Shown here piece after piece: positions 46,736-57,863 of a stretch of DNA of 64,000 nt. Both the position numbers and the translations under genes were made by a program. Position 1 is the first letter of the stretch. The number at the start of each line of letters is the position of its first letter. Source of the DNA: Rhizoclosmatium globosum (Eukaryota > Chytridiomycota > Chytridiomycetes > Chytridiales > Chytriomycetaceae); contig MCGO01000015.1 of the NCBI GenBank assembly GCA_002104985.1, forward strand, positions 372,001 through 436,000, given 5' to 3'. The notes below the pieces were generated by a model. That model did no database searches. It saw only the letters and a list, made by a program, of their open reading frames with translations, and had not been told where the DNA came from.

Positions 46736-47080
46736 ATTAATGCTTTGTTCACATATCAACATAAGCTTTGGCCTGAATTATCCATGCATTCATATCGTCG
46801 TCTGGAAAGTCCTTTTCCTCATTTGAAGACACATTATAGGGAGTTTCTGAATGGATTTTGTCAAAAGGCTACATAGGAGTTTCTTTGACCTTGGTTGCCA
46901 CTTGAAAACCGTCCTCGAATTCCAACTCGAATTCTCCGCATTTTCTGAGTGTTTTAAACACAGCTTCGATGCCGGAAGTTTAGCTGTTCCACTTTGGAAC
47001 GATTTGAAGCTCTGGGTTCTTTCGACGATGTTTCCAAAATGGAAGTTTGCCAATCTCTGCAAAGCTTGTAATTAAACAAT
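46736..47080 (-). pseudogene. decayed coding fragment between the two MFS genes
   Basis: One frame on the minus strand reads protein-like for about 110 codons with two in-frame stops. It begins FAEIGKLPFWKHRRKNPELQ, continues GIEAVFKTLRKCGEFELEFE, and ends SNEEKDFPDDDMNAWIIQAK with AYVDM. The phrase 'E..DFPDDDMNAW' resembles EEQDYPDGGMNAWG at the start of MFS copy 1, but no membrane helices follow. A possible acceptor (tttgcag) precedes it and no ATG is seen. It may be a gene relic or an unrecognised terminal exon. Confidence 0.35.
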
Positions 47081-47091
47081 AATTTATTCAA

Positions 47092-48627
47092 CTACACTTT
47101 CTTGAATACAGTAGAGTCGTTTAAAAACCGAGAAACAGTTCCACAAATAGCTGCTGCTGTGGCAACCATGCCGGCATAATAGACCATCCAATCCAGTCCA
47201 TAGTGCTCTTGGATTGCAGCGGCTAATACGGGGCCGCAAAAGTTTCCTATACTCAACGCAGTATACAACAGTGTAACTCTTGAGACAAGGCCTTCCACTC
47301 CAAAATAGCTGGCAAGTACCACGGGCAACAATGCCCAAAACCCACCACCAACAGTACCATTCACAGCCGCAAAAGCCGCAACGCTGGCATAATTGGTACA
47401 AGCGATCCAAGAAAAGTACGACGCGACAGTAACCCACATACAAATGATCAGAGCATTACTTCTTCCAAAGACAGTGTCTGCTCCAAGCCCCATCAAAATC
47501 TTACCCACCGCCCCAAACCATTATAAATCGACAAAATAGTTGCCGAATCAGCAACAGAAAGTCCAGCCTTCTGCTGTGCAAAAATGGGAATGAAATCCAC
47601 CGCAACAAACAACGCAAAGTTTGCAAAGAACCCTGCAAACAGCAGAAACATGAACCGAGGGTCCTTGAGGATCGTGTAGTCCATCTTGGAGCTCTTGGAT
47701 GTTTGGACACGAGTTTTGAAGAGCGGGTTTATGGCGAGAAGGATGATGAAGAAGAAGAGGGCTGAAGAACGGAGAGTCCATGGCAGGCCTACTGCGTCGA
47801 GAAGTTTTTGGATCGCGACGGAGAAAGCGAGACCGCCGAGACCTGAACCGGATGCGGCGATACCTTGAGCGAGACCACGCTTCTTATTGAACCATTGAGA
47901 GGGAAGGGATACAGCTGGGAAATAGATTAAGCAGCCTCCGATTCCTGTTATAAGGTGAATGTTAGTTTCAAATTGAATTTGTTTTCAAAGTGTTGCTTAC
48001 CAAACAAAACACCCTGCGTACAAACTAAAAGAGGAAGAGCCGTTGAGAAGCTGGCAAGAAAGATTCCCAAGCTGCACAATACAGTTCCCAGAAAGACGAC
48101 TTTTCTGAAACCATACAGTTGGGCCAGTTTGCCACTCACGATCGCGAGAGCGGTAATGAAAATAAAACCAATACCACCAATCAAAGATACCTGTGTCGAG
48201 TTACCGACCTATGGTAAAAACGGCGTGAGTCAGTTTACGTCAATATAAAGTCAAGAAAATTTCATTGGTTGGGAACTTACTCCGTTCTTGATGTAAAAAT
48301 CGTTGTAGATACCAAACGAATAGATGCTTCCAAAGACGATAAACTGTGCTATAAAGCTGGCAAAGACAACACCCCAGGCAGCGAAACCTCCATCGGGGTA
48401 ATCAAGTTCTTCTTGGACGGAATCAAAGATTTTGATCTCCTCTTTCTCCGACGTCTTGTGAGATATTGTTGATGCTGCGGGAGTTGTGGTATAGTCTTCA
48501 ACTTTGATGGTAGTTTCTTGGAATTCTGTGCTGGAAGGCTGGGTTTGGGCGAAATGACGAATGGGGCATTCTGAACATTGGACTCTGACTCCTGCGTAGA
48601 GCTCTTTTTGCTTGCTTCGTTTGGCAT
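47092..48627 (-). CDS. MFS monocarboxylate-type transporter, copy 2
   Basis: Tandem paralogue of the gene at 45088. LDYPDGGFAAWGVVFASFIA (read through a one-base shift near 48430) opens the membrane part. FFANFALFVAVDFIPIFAQQ, VNGTVGGGFWALLPVVLASY and the ending FLNDSTVFKKV follow, nearly the same as copy 1. Introns lie near 47946-48000 and 48209-48281. The likely start is MPNEASKKSSTQ (48627) after a possible non-coding first exon. A frame change also occurs near 47510. The leader differs from copy 1 while the transporter core is highly similar. Confidence 0.82.
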
Positions 48628-49002
48628 TTTGGTATCTACGTTGTGAAAGAATTGGAGTTTGGATGAGTTATGCACACAGCTTTCGCTGTCAGACTCACAT
48701 GATAGAGGAAAGAGCTTGTGGACGGTGAGACTTAAGCACTGCTCTTTTTCTTTCTGCACCCTTTTGTGCTCCATCCGTTTGGAGATTGCGTCACCAACAA
48801 TGAGTCAAAAAAGTAGGGTTCGTCAGTCGGAATGCAAACCGGAAACATCGGAATCTGATAAGCCTCGATAACAATATGCAAACGGAGTGGTCAATGCAAC
48901 TGCAGAAATGGCACGGGGGATGGTATCATAATTGTGGTAAAAAGAGGTATTTATCATACACAGTTCTAAAATATTCAATAGTTCATAGAAATTAATTTTT
49001 GT
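48628..49002. other. intergenic
   Basis: About 375 bases holding the promoter (and perhaps a short first exon near 48720-48774) of MFS copy 2 and the 3' end of the gene at 49003. No other feature was recognised. Confidence 0.4.
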
Positions 49003-50036
49003 CTATAGCTTTATAGATTTCGGAATAGATGCAGTTGGTTCAAAAATCAACAAAACGTTTGCACCCTCAGTCTCAATCGCTACCCTTCCTTTTCCATTCC
49101 TGCCATCCTGGACATATCCCCTATCCACGTCAGAGCTTTCAATCGGCCATTCAACACCTCTGTACTGCATTTGATGCGAAGGATTTGTGACTTGAAATGA
49201 TCCATTGAAGCCAACAACAGTCAGTTGAATGTTTGACCGTTTTCCTGAATAAACCGATGCAGTTGACGCTTCAATTTCAGGAAGAATGAGGAGTGATACG
49301 CCCGAATCATGACCCGACGCTTTCACCGACAGATTTTCATATCCGTTTATGTATCCTCGAATGGAACCAAAGGTGGATGACAAGGAAAGCTGCTTCGACG
49401 TAATATTAAACAGATAAATGGCTCCTGTTCCGGTAGAGATTGACACTTTCGACGAAAGGAGCGGATTCATTATGTTGATGTTGCCACGATTGGATTGAAC
49501 ATGGAAGAAAGATTTGGATTGCGTAGGTCCACTCCAAATTAAGGATAATGAATCTCCGATAGCGGAAAAGTCATTGAGATCGAGTGGTAAAAATACAGTC
49601 AGTTCGATTGATGGTTTCCAAAACAAGAACAGAGGATTCATCCATTTCGTTGGATGCACTATCGTATGCACTTCGTTCATTCCTTCATTCTTTTCTCGAA
49701 TCACTGGCGTCAGAAAGGGAGGCCAGACTTGAAGGGTCTTATAACCGATTCGAATGTTGTTGTTTTCAGGTGCATGGATCACTTCGATCCTTGTTTCGCC
49801 ATATCCAGTCTCAAGAAATGAAAGACTTGACACTGATGACGCCGGTATGCTGAAAAAGAGCTGTTTACTGGTTTTGAGAGGAGTGATGAAAGAGCGATGG
49901 AGACGGCCAGGACAGACAACGTAGCATAGATCAGATATGCAGGCAGCTTTGATGCATATGAAGACGACGATGAGGCTGAAGGTGATGCAGGAGCTTGATT
50001 GGAACTGAGTAGCGGTGTCTGTTCTAAACTATCCAT
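49003..50036 (-). CDS. single-pass membrane protein with DUF4097-like beta domain
   Basis: N-terminus MDSLEQTPLLSSNQAPASPS is followed by one hydrophobic segment (LIYATLSVLAVSIALSSLL), then a long beta-rich region of about 270 residues with repeating strands such as SISTGTGAIYLFNITSKQLS and SSTFGSIRGYINGYENLSVK. This pattern fits the DUF4097/adhesin-like beta solenoid found in many fungal membrane proteins. The frame moves by one base near 49830-49860, joining the anchor part to the beta part. The start codons of this gene and the divergent gene at 50072 are 35 bases apart. The function is unknown; a surface or vacuolar membrane role is a guess. Confidence 0.6.
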
Positions 50037-50071
50037 TTTGAAAACAAACAAAAGAAAGTTGATTGAGAAGA

Positions 50072-50943
50072 ATGAGTACGGACCTTGCGTCTCTCCTTGC
50101 GCAACTTCAACAAACAACAAACCAAACACAACTTCAAACACAAACACAAACACAAACAAATGTCTCAATCAACTCGGCCGCTCTTTCGGGATTACTCGGC
50201 GTCTTCAACCAACAACAGCTTCAGAGCCAGCCTCAATTTAATCAATTGAATCAATTGAATCAGTCCCAAATTGATGTCGATCTGTCGATTCCTCAGCTTG
50301 CCGCCCTGCCGCAGTCCCTTGCCTTCTCTCTCGCTCAACAACCACTTCAACCTCAACCTCAGCCACCACCAACCCTCTCTTTCCCCGGGAATCCTACACT
50401 TCCTTCCTCATTCACTGGCTACAATCAAGACCCTCCACCGCCTCCCCGTCCATCAAAGTTTTCTCCTTCAATCTTACGAAGCCTTGCTGACATTGCGGAA
50501 AATCCTCGAGTCCTGGCTACCTTACGTACCCTCAAATTCGCGCAATCTCAAAAAGAAGCTTCACTGGCAGATCAGCGTTCGAGGATTCTGGAACGACACG
50601 CGAAACAGAGGGATCAAGCTCATGCGGATGAGATTATGGGGAAGAAGGTGGATACCAAAGCGATGGAAGCTATGTTTCAGAGGGATTTGCGGGAATGGGA
50701 AAAGTATTTATCGAAGGAGATGGCGGAAATGTTGAAGAAGCAACAGATTGAACTGGAAGATGTGAGTACTTATTATGCCCCAAACGTGATTGTAAACGAA
50801 CGCTCGTTCATTATACTTTTCATACATACATTGGTTACTGACTCTTGATGCAGCTTAAAATACCATTCTTCTGGCAAACAACAAATCCCACTGAACTGGC
50901 ACTCCAAAAACGCGTTCTAGACATACTGATAGATTGCATATGA
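50072..50943 (+). CDS. DGCR6/gonadal-family protein
   Basis: The N-terminal half is Gln/Pro-rich and disordered (QTQTQTQT, QPQPQPPPT). A helical region follows: SILRSLADIAENPRVLATLR, then FQRDLREWEKYLSKEMAEML. After one intron (about 50761-50853) comes LKIPFFWQTTNPTELALQKR with VLDILIDCI. The last motif resembles the 'aGvpgFyvTTNPqElxlQmxlLelI' end of animal DGCR6 and fly gonadal. The ATG at 50072 is the first in frame. The molecular role of the family is poorly defined. The N-terminal low-complexity part is not a family feature. Confidence 0.6.
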
Positions 50944-51011
50944 TTCCTTCTCATGACTACACAACAATAACGAAGCAAAAATAAACCGCCTTCTTCATAC
51001 AATACATGTTT

Positions 51012-52069
51012 TCACATCAACCCGTCCAAAGGATCCTTATCGAAGTCAACACCAACCATTTCATCCGTCTCAATACCAATTTCCTCCAATATATCGTTTG
51101 CTTGCTGTCGCGTCATTGATTCGTTCATCATATTCCATGCATCCTTAAAATACTTTCGACGAACGCGCCATTCCTTGCGATTCGCATCGAGCTTCTTGTC
51201 GGCGCGGTTCTTGTCTTCGACTGTGAGTTTTCGTGTTCCGGAGCGGAGGCTTGGAGTCGTTCCTCAAGTTTCTCGTTCTTTTGAAGTTGAATTAGTGTGG
51301 TTCGGGGAATTGAGCAATTGCACTCGAAATACTTACTTCAGCGTTCAATTGGTCAAGTTGGGCTTGTAGGTCGGCAGTCTTTGCAGTGTTCAACAAAGAT
51401 GTAAGTGCTGTAAATGCGTTAACACTCCCACTTGTTCCTAAACACAATTAAAACCTTTCTCCTTTGCTGAATTCTATAAAAAACGAGTGTTGAATGCATG
51501 TTGGAATTGTTGAACAGGAACGAACCTCAGCTTTCAACGTTGCCGCTTCTTCCTTTAGCGAAGCAATCTGAAGATCCATCTCGCGCATCTCTTCCGTACT
51601 AGGCACATCGCTTGCATCCTGATAATTATGTGAACAAGAAGAAAAGTCACTGGTCCAACATGACTCCACACCTGATTCGCAAAGTACACCATCGTCTTTC
51701 CAAACGCCTTCCCTGTAATCTCCTCTAATCAAAACCTTTGATCAGTCATTTGAGATTGTGTTTCGAAACAACAACGCAACTCTCTTCAACGAGCTTGTCC
51801 AGAATCTTTCCAACGAGCGTCTTTCCTATCTTCGAATGCAGGTTTGTGAACACATCGGTTGAATTGTATGGTCGGTTTTGGGCAATCATGTATCTGGGTT
51901 GTGAAGGGGATGAGACTGTGGTTATGTGGATGAGGAAACACTGTACTTGAGGATTGTTTCTCTCGCATCATCTGTTATGGTCGAATATTAGAACTGATGT
52001 CAAAGTAGATTAAAGGAGCTGGCCTTCGTCTGTCTTTTGTTTCTTGGCTGGTGGTTGTTTTGGAGGCAT
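51012..52069 (-). CDS. HOP2: homologous-pairing protein 2 (HOP2/PSMC3IP)
   Basis: Partner of Mnd1 that stimulates Dmc1/Rad51 strand exchange in meiosis. Exon 1 is MPPKQPPAKKQKTDEG. The next exons give the winged helix YMIAQNRPYNSTDVFTNLHS with IGKTLVGKILDKLVEE, then a coiled coil (MREMDLQIASLKEEAATLKA). The C-terminus KEWRVRRKYFKDAWNMMNES, then DILEEIGIETDEMVGVDFD, matches the Hop2 'EWRKRKRM...FFEEVGIETDED' region. About six short introns are visible, two inside the coiled-coil part. Its presence suggests a meiotic programme with interhomologue recombination. Confidence 0.85.
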
Positions 52070-52109
52070 GTGAGGGCAAGTATTGGGAAGAGTTTATTGT
52101 TTATTTGAA

Positions 52110-53021
52110 TCATAACTTGCTCTCTTTCTTCATCTTTAGCATTACCAAAGTTCCCTTCACAGTCTCTTGAAACTCTTGTGTCTCAAGCCCCTGAAATCAG
52201 GCTTTGCCTCTTGCATTTCCTTCAACAGCTGCTGACGAGCACCCAATTTAGCCCAACGCGTGCATTCCATGGAATAACTCTATATTCCTCAAGCACCTCT
52301 ATCGCTCTTGACTCCAGTTCACCAGCCGTCTCAACCACTTCATCCAAAAAGCCAAGACTCACGCATTCATCAGGAGACGTGAACATACTTCCAAGCTGCA
52401 AAACACGCTCTGCAGTTCTCGCATTCACAAGGTTCCCACGTGCAAGTGTGTGGAGAAATATGGGTGGATTCATCCCAACGCTATTCACACAAGGGAGGTT
52501 TAAAATGTCCTGTTTCTGAGTTTCTAGATGCTTACCGTGTTTCAGTAAGCCCCATCATGAATCCGCGACAGTCTCTAGATGCAATTTGTAATCACTGACC
52601 AGTGCCAAGACAGTGCCGCCCGCAGGCGCTGCGCCGTTCACAACGGCAACAACTGGAACGGCGGAAGAAGCGAGAAGGAAAACGACTCGTTGAAAGTGGG
52701 CAAGGTATTCTGCGGCTGTGGTTGGTGTGTTGGCTCCAAGCACAAGCTCGGTGAGGTCGAGACCGGCTGAAAAGACCTGATTGGAGAGTTAAGTTAAGGA
52801 AATATAATTGTGTACCGTATTACTTTTGAGAGAGATGATGTCAGAAGGATGCCTTGAACGTGTGAATCAGGGAGATTGGCGGAGGATATTGCTTCGGCAA
52901 GTGCAACTAATAAGGCCCGAGAGAGAGCATTAACTGGTCCTGAATTGAGTGAGACGCGGAGATAGTGCTGCGATGGATTGCTGGCATTGGGAATCGGGAT
53001 CTTGGTCAACTCGATGAGCAT
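52110..53021 (-). CDS. ECI1: delta3,delta2-enoyl-CoA isomerase, peroxisomal (ECI1-like)
   Basis: Crotonase-fold enzyme that moves cis/trans double bonds during beta-oxidation of unsaturated fatty acids. Motifs: SGPVNALSRALLVALAEAIS, ILLTSSLSKVFSAGLDLTEL (CoA/oxyanion loop), VNGAAPAGGTVLALVSDYKL (second oxyanion loop, PAGG as in ECI), then NPPIFLHTLARGNLVNARTA and GFLDEVVE. The C-terminal part reads ARQQLLKEMQEAKPDF, then LETQEFQETVKGTLVMLKMK and ends ESKL. The terminal SKL is a type-1 peroxisomal targeting signal. Shifts near 52189 (CCCC run) and 52245 are needed to reach it. Two introns are visible. No mitochondrial leader is seen. Confidence 0.85.
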
Positions 53022-53111
53022 TTTGGAGTTAGTGTCCTTCTGAACTGAAAAATATCCAATTTATAGTCATCACAAGATACGTGTCTGCGTATCCTATTTA
53101 TTTCCCAACGT

Positions 53112-54469
53112 TCATTTCCTTTTCCCAAAGAACTTTGACTTGAACAGAGAAAATGGAGGTTTCCTTGTCTGTTTCTCCTCCTCTCCCTCCTTCTTAGTTA
53201 CTGGCGCAGAAAATCTCGGCATCCACGCATTCCCCGAATCGGCCTCCGAATTCCTCATAACTGCTGCAATACTTCGCTTCGACTTTTGGGGTGTTGATTC
53301 CTCATCAGCTTTTGCAGCTCTTGCCTCAACCAAAGCCTGCTGCAATTTTTCATTCTGTTCTACCAATAAATTCATCTGTTTCTGCATCTGCGCTGTCAAA
53401 GCCACCATCTGCTCTATTTCCGCATCTCTCGGATCGGAGGTGTGATACCCGCGTGTAGGGGCTGTACCAAATGATGTGATGACGTCTCCACCGTTGTTGG
53501 AATCCAAAGAATGTTCTGATTTTTGTCGTTTCTTGAATCCGCCACTATACTGCGTGTCGTCATTCTGTCCGAAAGAGGAATATATGCGACCACGTTGTAC
53601 GATTCGGTCGTATTGGGCTACAGAACTGGTTGCTGAAAGGTTGGAGCCGCGGCGAACGTCCCATGGAATGAGGTTGTTGTTGCTGGGTGCTCCATCTAAG
53701 GAATCTACGCTCGGTTGGTAAGGTACGTGATCCATCATGTCTGGTGGTCGAATGTCGAAATCTGAGTGGATACTGGTCTTGTGGACTATTTTTTCGTATA
53801 CTGCGATAGAACTTGCGGTCGAAAGGACTGAAACGCGGGAGATAGTTGATGCGCATGCTGGGAACGTCCGAGCATTGTGGATTCTCGACGTGAATGATTT
53901 CCTTTAGCAGTCACTGAACGTCGTGTAAAATCTGGCTGGCTGCTGATTTGACTGAATTCGACGGCGATATGCCGGCTACTTTGTAACGAAGAGCTTGATG
54001 CGGATCTGTTGACGCTATGAGTCTTGGGAAGAAACAGAATCGCGAGAAGATATTCGATTGCGTAGAATCCACCATTTTACCCTTCTTTTGAGCTTTAGGG
54101 GAAAAGTTTGCTGTTGCTGTAGGCGGCGAGAATTCTGAATGAACAGAATAAGGGGAACCAGTCACGGAATAGACGCTTGAATCAACGGAAGCGGTTCCTA
54201 GCCGTTTTCGCAGCTCGGTATCACGGATTTTACCCCAGGAACAAGGACAGACGAACTAGATGAGTCAAGATCATAGTCGCTCAAAGTAACGGCTGGCTGT
54301 TCAATATCCTCATTTGAAGGTACACTGGTCTGCTGGTCGTTGTTCACCAGCCCTGTCCAGTCGGTTTTTAGCACATCAGAATCTTGACAAATCAATAATT
54401 ATCGTCACCATCTGTTTGAACATGAAGCGACCGCTCCCCAGGTATGGTAGTGATTTCAAGTTCACTCAT
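53112..54469 (-). CDS. disordered protein with C-terminal coiled coil, unknown
   Basis: Not recognised. It starts MSELEITTIPGERSLHVQTD and continues Ser/Pro-rich (PAVTLSDYDLDSSSSSVLVP; VTGSPYSVHSEFSPPTATAN). The last 200 codons (from 53738) are an open frame MMDHVPYQPSVDSLDGAPSN with a coiled coil EIEQMVALTAQMQKQMNLLV and a basic end FSLFKSKFFGKRK. Several frame changes (near 54200, 53925 and 53740-53860) leave the exon structure unsure. Phosphorylation-type S/T-P sites are frequent. It could be a cytoskeletal or signalling scaffold, but nothing in the sequence proves that. Confidence 0.5.
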
Positions 54470-54600
54470 GATGATGTGATTGGGAGAGACAATGACAGAA
54501 AATGGTATTCATTGTGGAAGAAAGATAACTCATACTTGGTACAATGAATTATGGTTTTCATCATTAAAACGGAATCATATTATAATACGTGTTATTCGTC

Positions 54601-55515
54601 TTATTGTACAAGAACACGCGTAGAAGAGGCCGACCGAGATCTTTCCACAATCCATCTTCCAACATTAGTACTGTCCATTACTTGCTGGTTTTCGGCATCA
54701 ATATCCTTATCAAACACCTGTTCCTTATTGTATGCTGCATTCTTTTCAGCCTTGGCAGTGGCCGTCCAGGTGTTAAACGCGGTCCAAGCAACCCCATTCA
54801 CAGAATCCAACCAAGATGGTGCATTTTGAACATACCCAGCGTTACCATCCAAAATAATCCTTGTATCATTGCTTAGATGTGCGCGTATTATCAATAGAGA
54901 ATATATACCAAAATAGTTCTCCAGGATACAAGTACAGGTTTCCATTGGAGTTGGCTGTGATTGTGACTCTACCGTCGTACGCAGGAATACTGATATCACG
55001 CGTCTCGAGCAGCACGGTGCCGGGAGCGTTGAAGCCAGCGTCTTCCACGACACTTAAGCGAAGGTTGGAGCGAGCGTAAGCAGAGGCTCTCAGAACTAGT
55101 TGGATCTCAATGAGGCGGGCTCCGTAAGGTGGTACATCGGGTGGAGCAGTAAAGCGAACAGCCTATTATGGCAGAGTGAGTAATAACATTGGTGGATCAG
55201 GATAACAGTTTATTCATATTTACCGCGCTTTGCCCCGCCCAAATGGCAGTTCCCGTGGCTGACGAAGCCGGTGGAGGACCCGTGTTGAGGACAGCGCGAA
55301 CAGCAGCATTTGAAGGCGGGTCTGAGTGTGGCGACAGAGACGTTGGCGCGACTTGAGTCAAGTTGACGAATATTGGAAGGCTGGTCCTGGCACGGCTTAG
55401 ACAATCTTCGGATGACTCATGGTATGCACTAGTACCTGCCAGGCATTGCGTGGGCCCGTGGAGCAGATGCCACGGTTGTGGCGAGGGCAATGAGGAAGGT
55501 GGTGAGGATGTGCAT
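54601..55515 (-). CDS. secreted beta-sandwich protein, unknown
   Basis: Starts with a clear signal peptide MHILTTFLIALATTVASAPR with a cleavage-type ASA end. After an intron (about 55381-55436) it has LPIFVNLTQVAPTSLSPHSD and ATGTAIWAGQSA, then RLIEIQLVLRASAYARSNLR, VLLETRDISIPAYDGRVTIT and LYLYPGELFWYIFSIDN. After a further intron near 54872-54912 it ends DSTNVGRWIVERSRSASSTR with VLVQ. The strand-rich layout resembles the extracellular 'choice-of-anchor' beta-sandwich domains, which is a loose match. No GPI-type or transmembrane C-terminus is seen, so it is probably released or wall-bound. Confidence 0.6.
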
Positions 55516-55686
55516 TTGATTCTGAACTTCTTTCTTTGGCCCACGAAATCAAACAAGAATCACAATATTCTGAGCATTCAATTTATTGCCATGTTCTTGG
55601 AAAGGCAGCTTCCACAAAATGTATGTAAGATGAACCACAACAGACTGAACACTTTAATACAAGTATCATATTTATCAACATGAGAC

Positions 55687-56132
55687 TTAGAACTGGAGAG
55701 CCTGACCTATAAACAGAAAGAAATATAATCAGAACCATTGAATCCGAAACGAGAATCAAATCAAACAAAAACTCACCCTTGGTCTTCTTGTCTCCTCCCA
55801 ACTCGAAGTGCTTGCAACGCTTCAATGGCAACTGCATCTTGTACTTGCAAACGTTGCACTCAAGACGGAGCACAATCTTCTTGGTGGTCTTGGCCTTCTT
55901 GTGGAAGATTGGCTTGGTCTGTCCTCCGTAACCGGACTGCTTACGGTCGTAACGTCTCTTACCTAGAATAATATAAGTGAGTACTTCAAACAACGACGAA
56001 GATGAAATGAAATCACGTACCCTGGGCGAAGAGGGAGGCCTTTCCAGCCTTGTACTGGGTAACCTTGTGTGGGGTGTGCTTGCGGCACTGCTTACCCTTG
56101 CAGAAGGTGTTTCTAGTCTTTGGGATGTTGAC
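55687..56132 (-). CDS. RPL44: 60S ribosomal protein eL42 (L44/L36a); first exon not located
   Basis: Ribosomal protein of the large-subunit E site. Exons give [20 protein letters not shown], then [19 protein letters not shown]. After an intron (about 55963-56020) come [40 protein letters not shown] and [16 protein letters not shown], and after a last intron QALQF. The zinc-binding cysteines (CKGKQC, CNVCKYK, C.HFELG) are all present. The exon starts exactly at GTCAAC after a cag acceptor, so an upstream exon should supply the ATG, as in many eL42 genes. I could not place it. The last intron is about 55696-55777. Confidence 0.9.
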
Positions 56133-56812
56133 CTGTTGATAGTGGAGGATCCGTTAGCCTCACAGTGGATTTCGAGTTGGTGTAGTTTTGAGTGACAGAG
56201 GTTCGCCCTGATCTCCTTCTGATCCCGTTCCGCTGAATCCATGAAATAGAGCGACCAGTATCGCACTTCATCAACTGAGTTGAATCGATTTGTCCGAGGG
56301 GAGTCTCGTAGACAGGTTGAGGGACTTCGCAGTGTTTGTCTCAACATGCCACCCCTTCGAAATCTCTGATACGTCCATCCCAGCCTCCATCCCGCCTTCC
56401 TCCTCTAAACTGATGCATCGTAGATCCAGTGTTGCAGCGTTTCGTCGTATCGGATGGCATTGATGGGTGATGATGGACTCAGGAGGTGTGGTGAGGTGAG
56501 GAAGTGACATGCCATTTTGAAGATGAAACTGAGGAAAATTGGATAGAACTCAACCAACAACCACTTTCACTTATTCCACAGCTTACACAACGACAGTCAA
56601 AACGTTAAGGTAGATCAGACGAAGGAGCGTAATTTCCGCGCTCCAAATAGTTTCTCTCATAGTAAACGCTTAAGCACAAGGAAACCAAAACTAACACAAG
56701 GTTTACAAACAACTTAAATATATTCATTCAACAACATTCCACACTCGTGCATCACGTAAAACAATTCTACCATAACAAAAGAGTCCAAGGAATCCAAACG
56801 CCCGAGGAATCT
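56133..56812. other. eL42 upstream region and intergenic space
   Basis: About 680 bases. It should contain the small first exon, 5' UTR and promoter of eL42 and the 3' end of the CHY gene. No ATG|GT pair fits clearly. No RNA gene was recognised, although ribosomal-protein introns are a common home for snoRNAs. Confidence 0.4.
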
Positions 56813-57508
56813 TTATCCCAATCGCTCTGCCATAAAATCACCCTCCAACAATTCTCTTTGACGCTCTCTGTAATCCTTGACCAAACGTGGATCGTCTCCC
56901 TCAACACCAATCGCCTAAGTGAAGTGTTTGTTTAATCGATTCGAAACCAAGATGATTTTCGCATACCATCGCAGGCGTCTTGGCATCAATAATATAGTGG
57001 TTATCGCAGTTTGGACAGTATTCATCAGCTTCATCGAATGTCCTGCACAGTCCAGAGTAAGTATACACAGAATAATTGGCAACGGACAACTCAACTCCAA
57101 ATCTTTACGGAAGACCTTCTTGCACTTTTTACACGCAAATACCATTTCAGCTGTTTTCCTGTTTGGATTCAGATAGGGGTTTAGATTCATGAAGGCCAAA
57201 AGAGTTGGGTTTCACCTCAGGTTATGGTCTGATGCTTCAGCGTGGCATTCTGGGCAATCATACCACTTCTTGCAGCATGGTGCGCGTACAGAGACCTAGC
57301 AGTGGTGAGGAAGTTAGGAGGAGAGTACGACTTATTATCAGAATCGAGGGAAGGGCAATTCGCTGGCTGGGAGCGGCAATGGAGTCGGAAGTTGGAAAAG
57401 TACCTGGGCATTAAGGATGTGTTTGCCTGAAGCGGAGAGTGGAGTTAGTCAAAACATAAGACTGGGGTTATTGAGGTGGAAGGATACAGCTAGAGACTCT
57501 TCCGACAT
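56813..57508 (-). CDS. CHY-type zinc-finger protein
   Basis: Small zinc protein. Exons read SVRAPCCKKWYDCPECHAEA with SDHNLR, then TAEMVFACKKCKKVFRKDLE, then FDEADEYCPNCDNHYIIDAK with TPAM, and last GVEGDDPRLVKDYRERQREL with FMAERLG. The CC..WYDCPECH..A..H and CxxC...CPxCxxHY pattern is the CHY zinc finger, found in fungal proteins related to mitochondrial Hot13 and in plant RING E3s. No RING follows here. The start MSEESLAVS (57508) opens exon 1. The middle exon (about 57270-57430) is hard to frame. The function is probably zinc or redox related; unproven. Confidence 0.72.
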
Positions 57509-57863
57509 ACTCGCGGCAGAGATTTAAGTAGTTTTACAGTATTGCAGTGTTTGCAGGCGGCAGCTCAGGCTGAGATTCGATATCCAAGCAAGTTAACCAG
57601 TGGTCACAGTCCTCCTCATTGTCAGCAGAGGGTCAAGTAAGGACCCAACATCGTCTCTCTTTCTTACACAATTTATATCGCCTGTATTTTGAAGGGAGAC
57701 TGAGCAGGATCTGAACTCACACATAACGTTGGTTTCGTTGGAAAATCTGTTTGGGTTGATTCCACCCCCTCATCCCAACTCAGCATCCCCATCAAACCAC
57801 TCCTACAATATGATGATCCCTGCCCACATAATTACGAGTAAATTGATTGAATGTATTTTCCCT
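57509..57863. other. intergenic
   Basis: About 355 bases upstream of the CHY gene and downstream of RPA43. I see no gene, RNA or repeat in it. Confidence 0.4.

Noticed and set aside
55583..56347. Single 254-codon minus-strand protein
   Set aside because: It reads through two introns of eL42 and is in frame only for the middle exon; the other exons use another frame.
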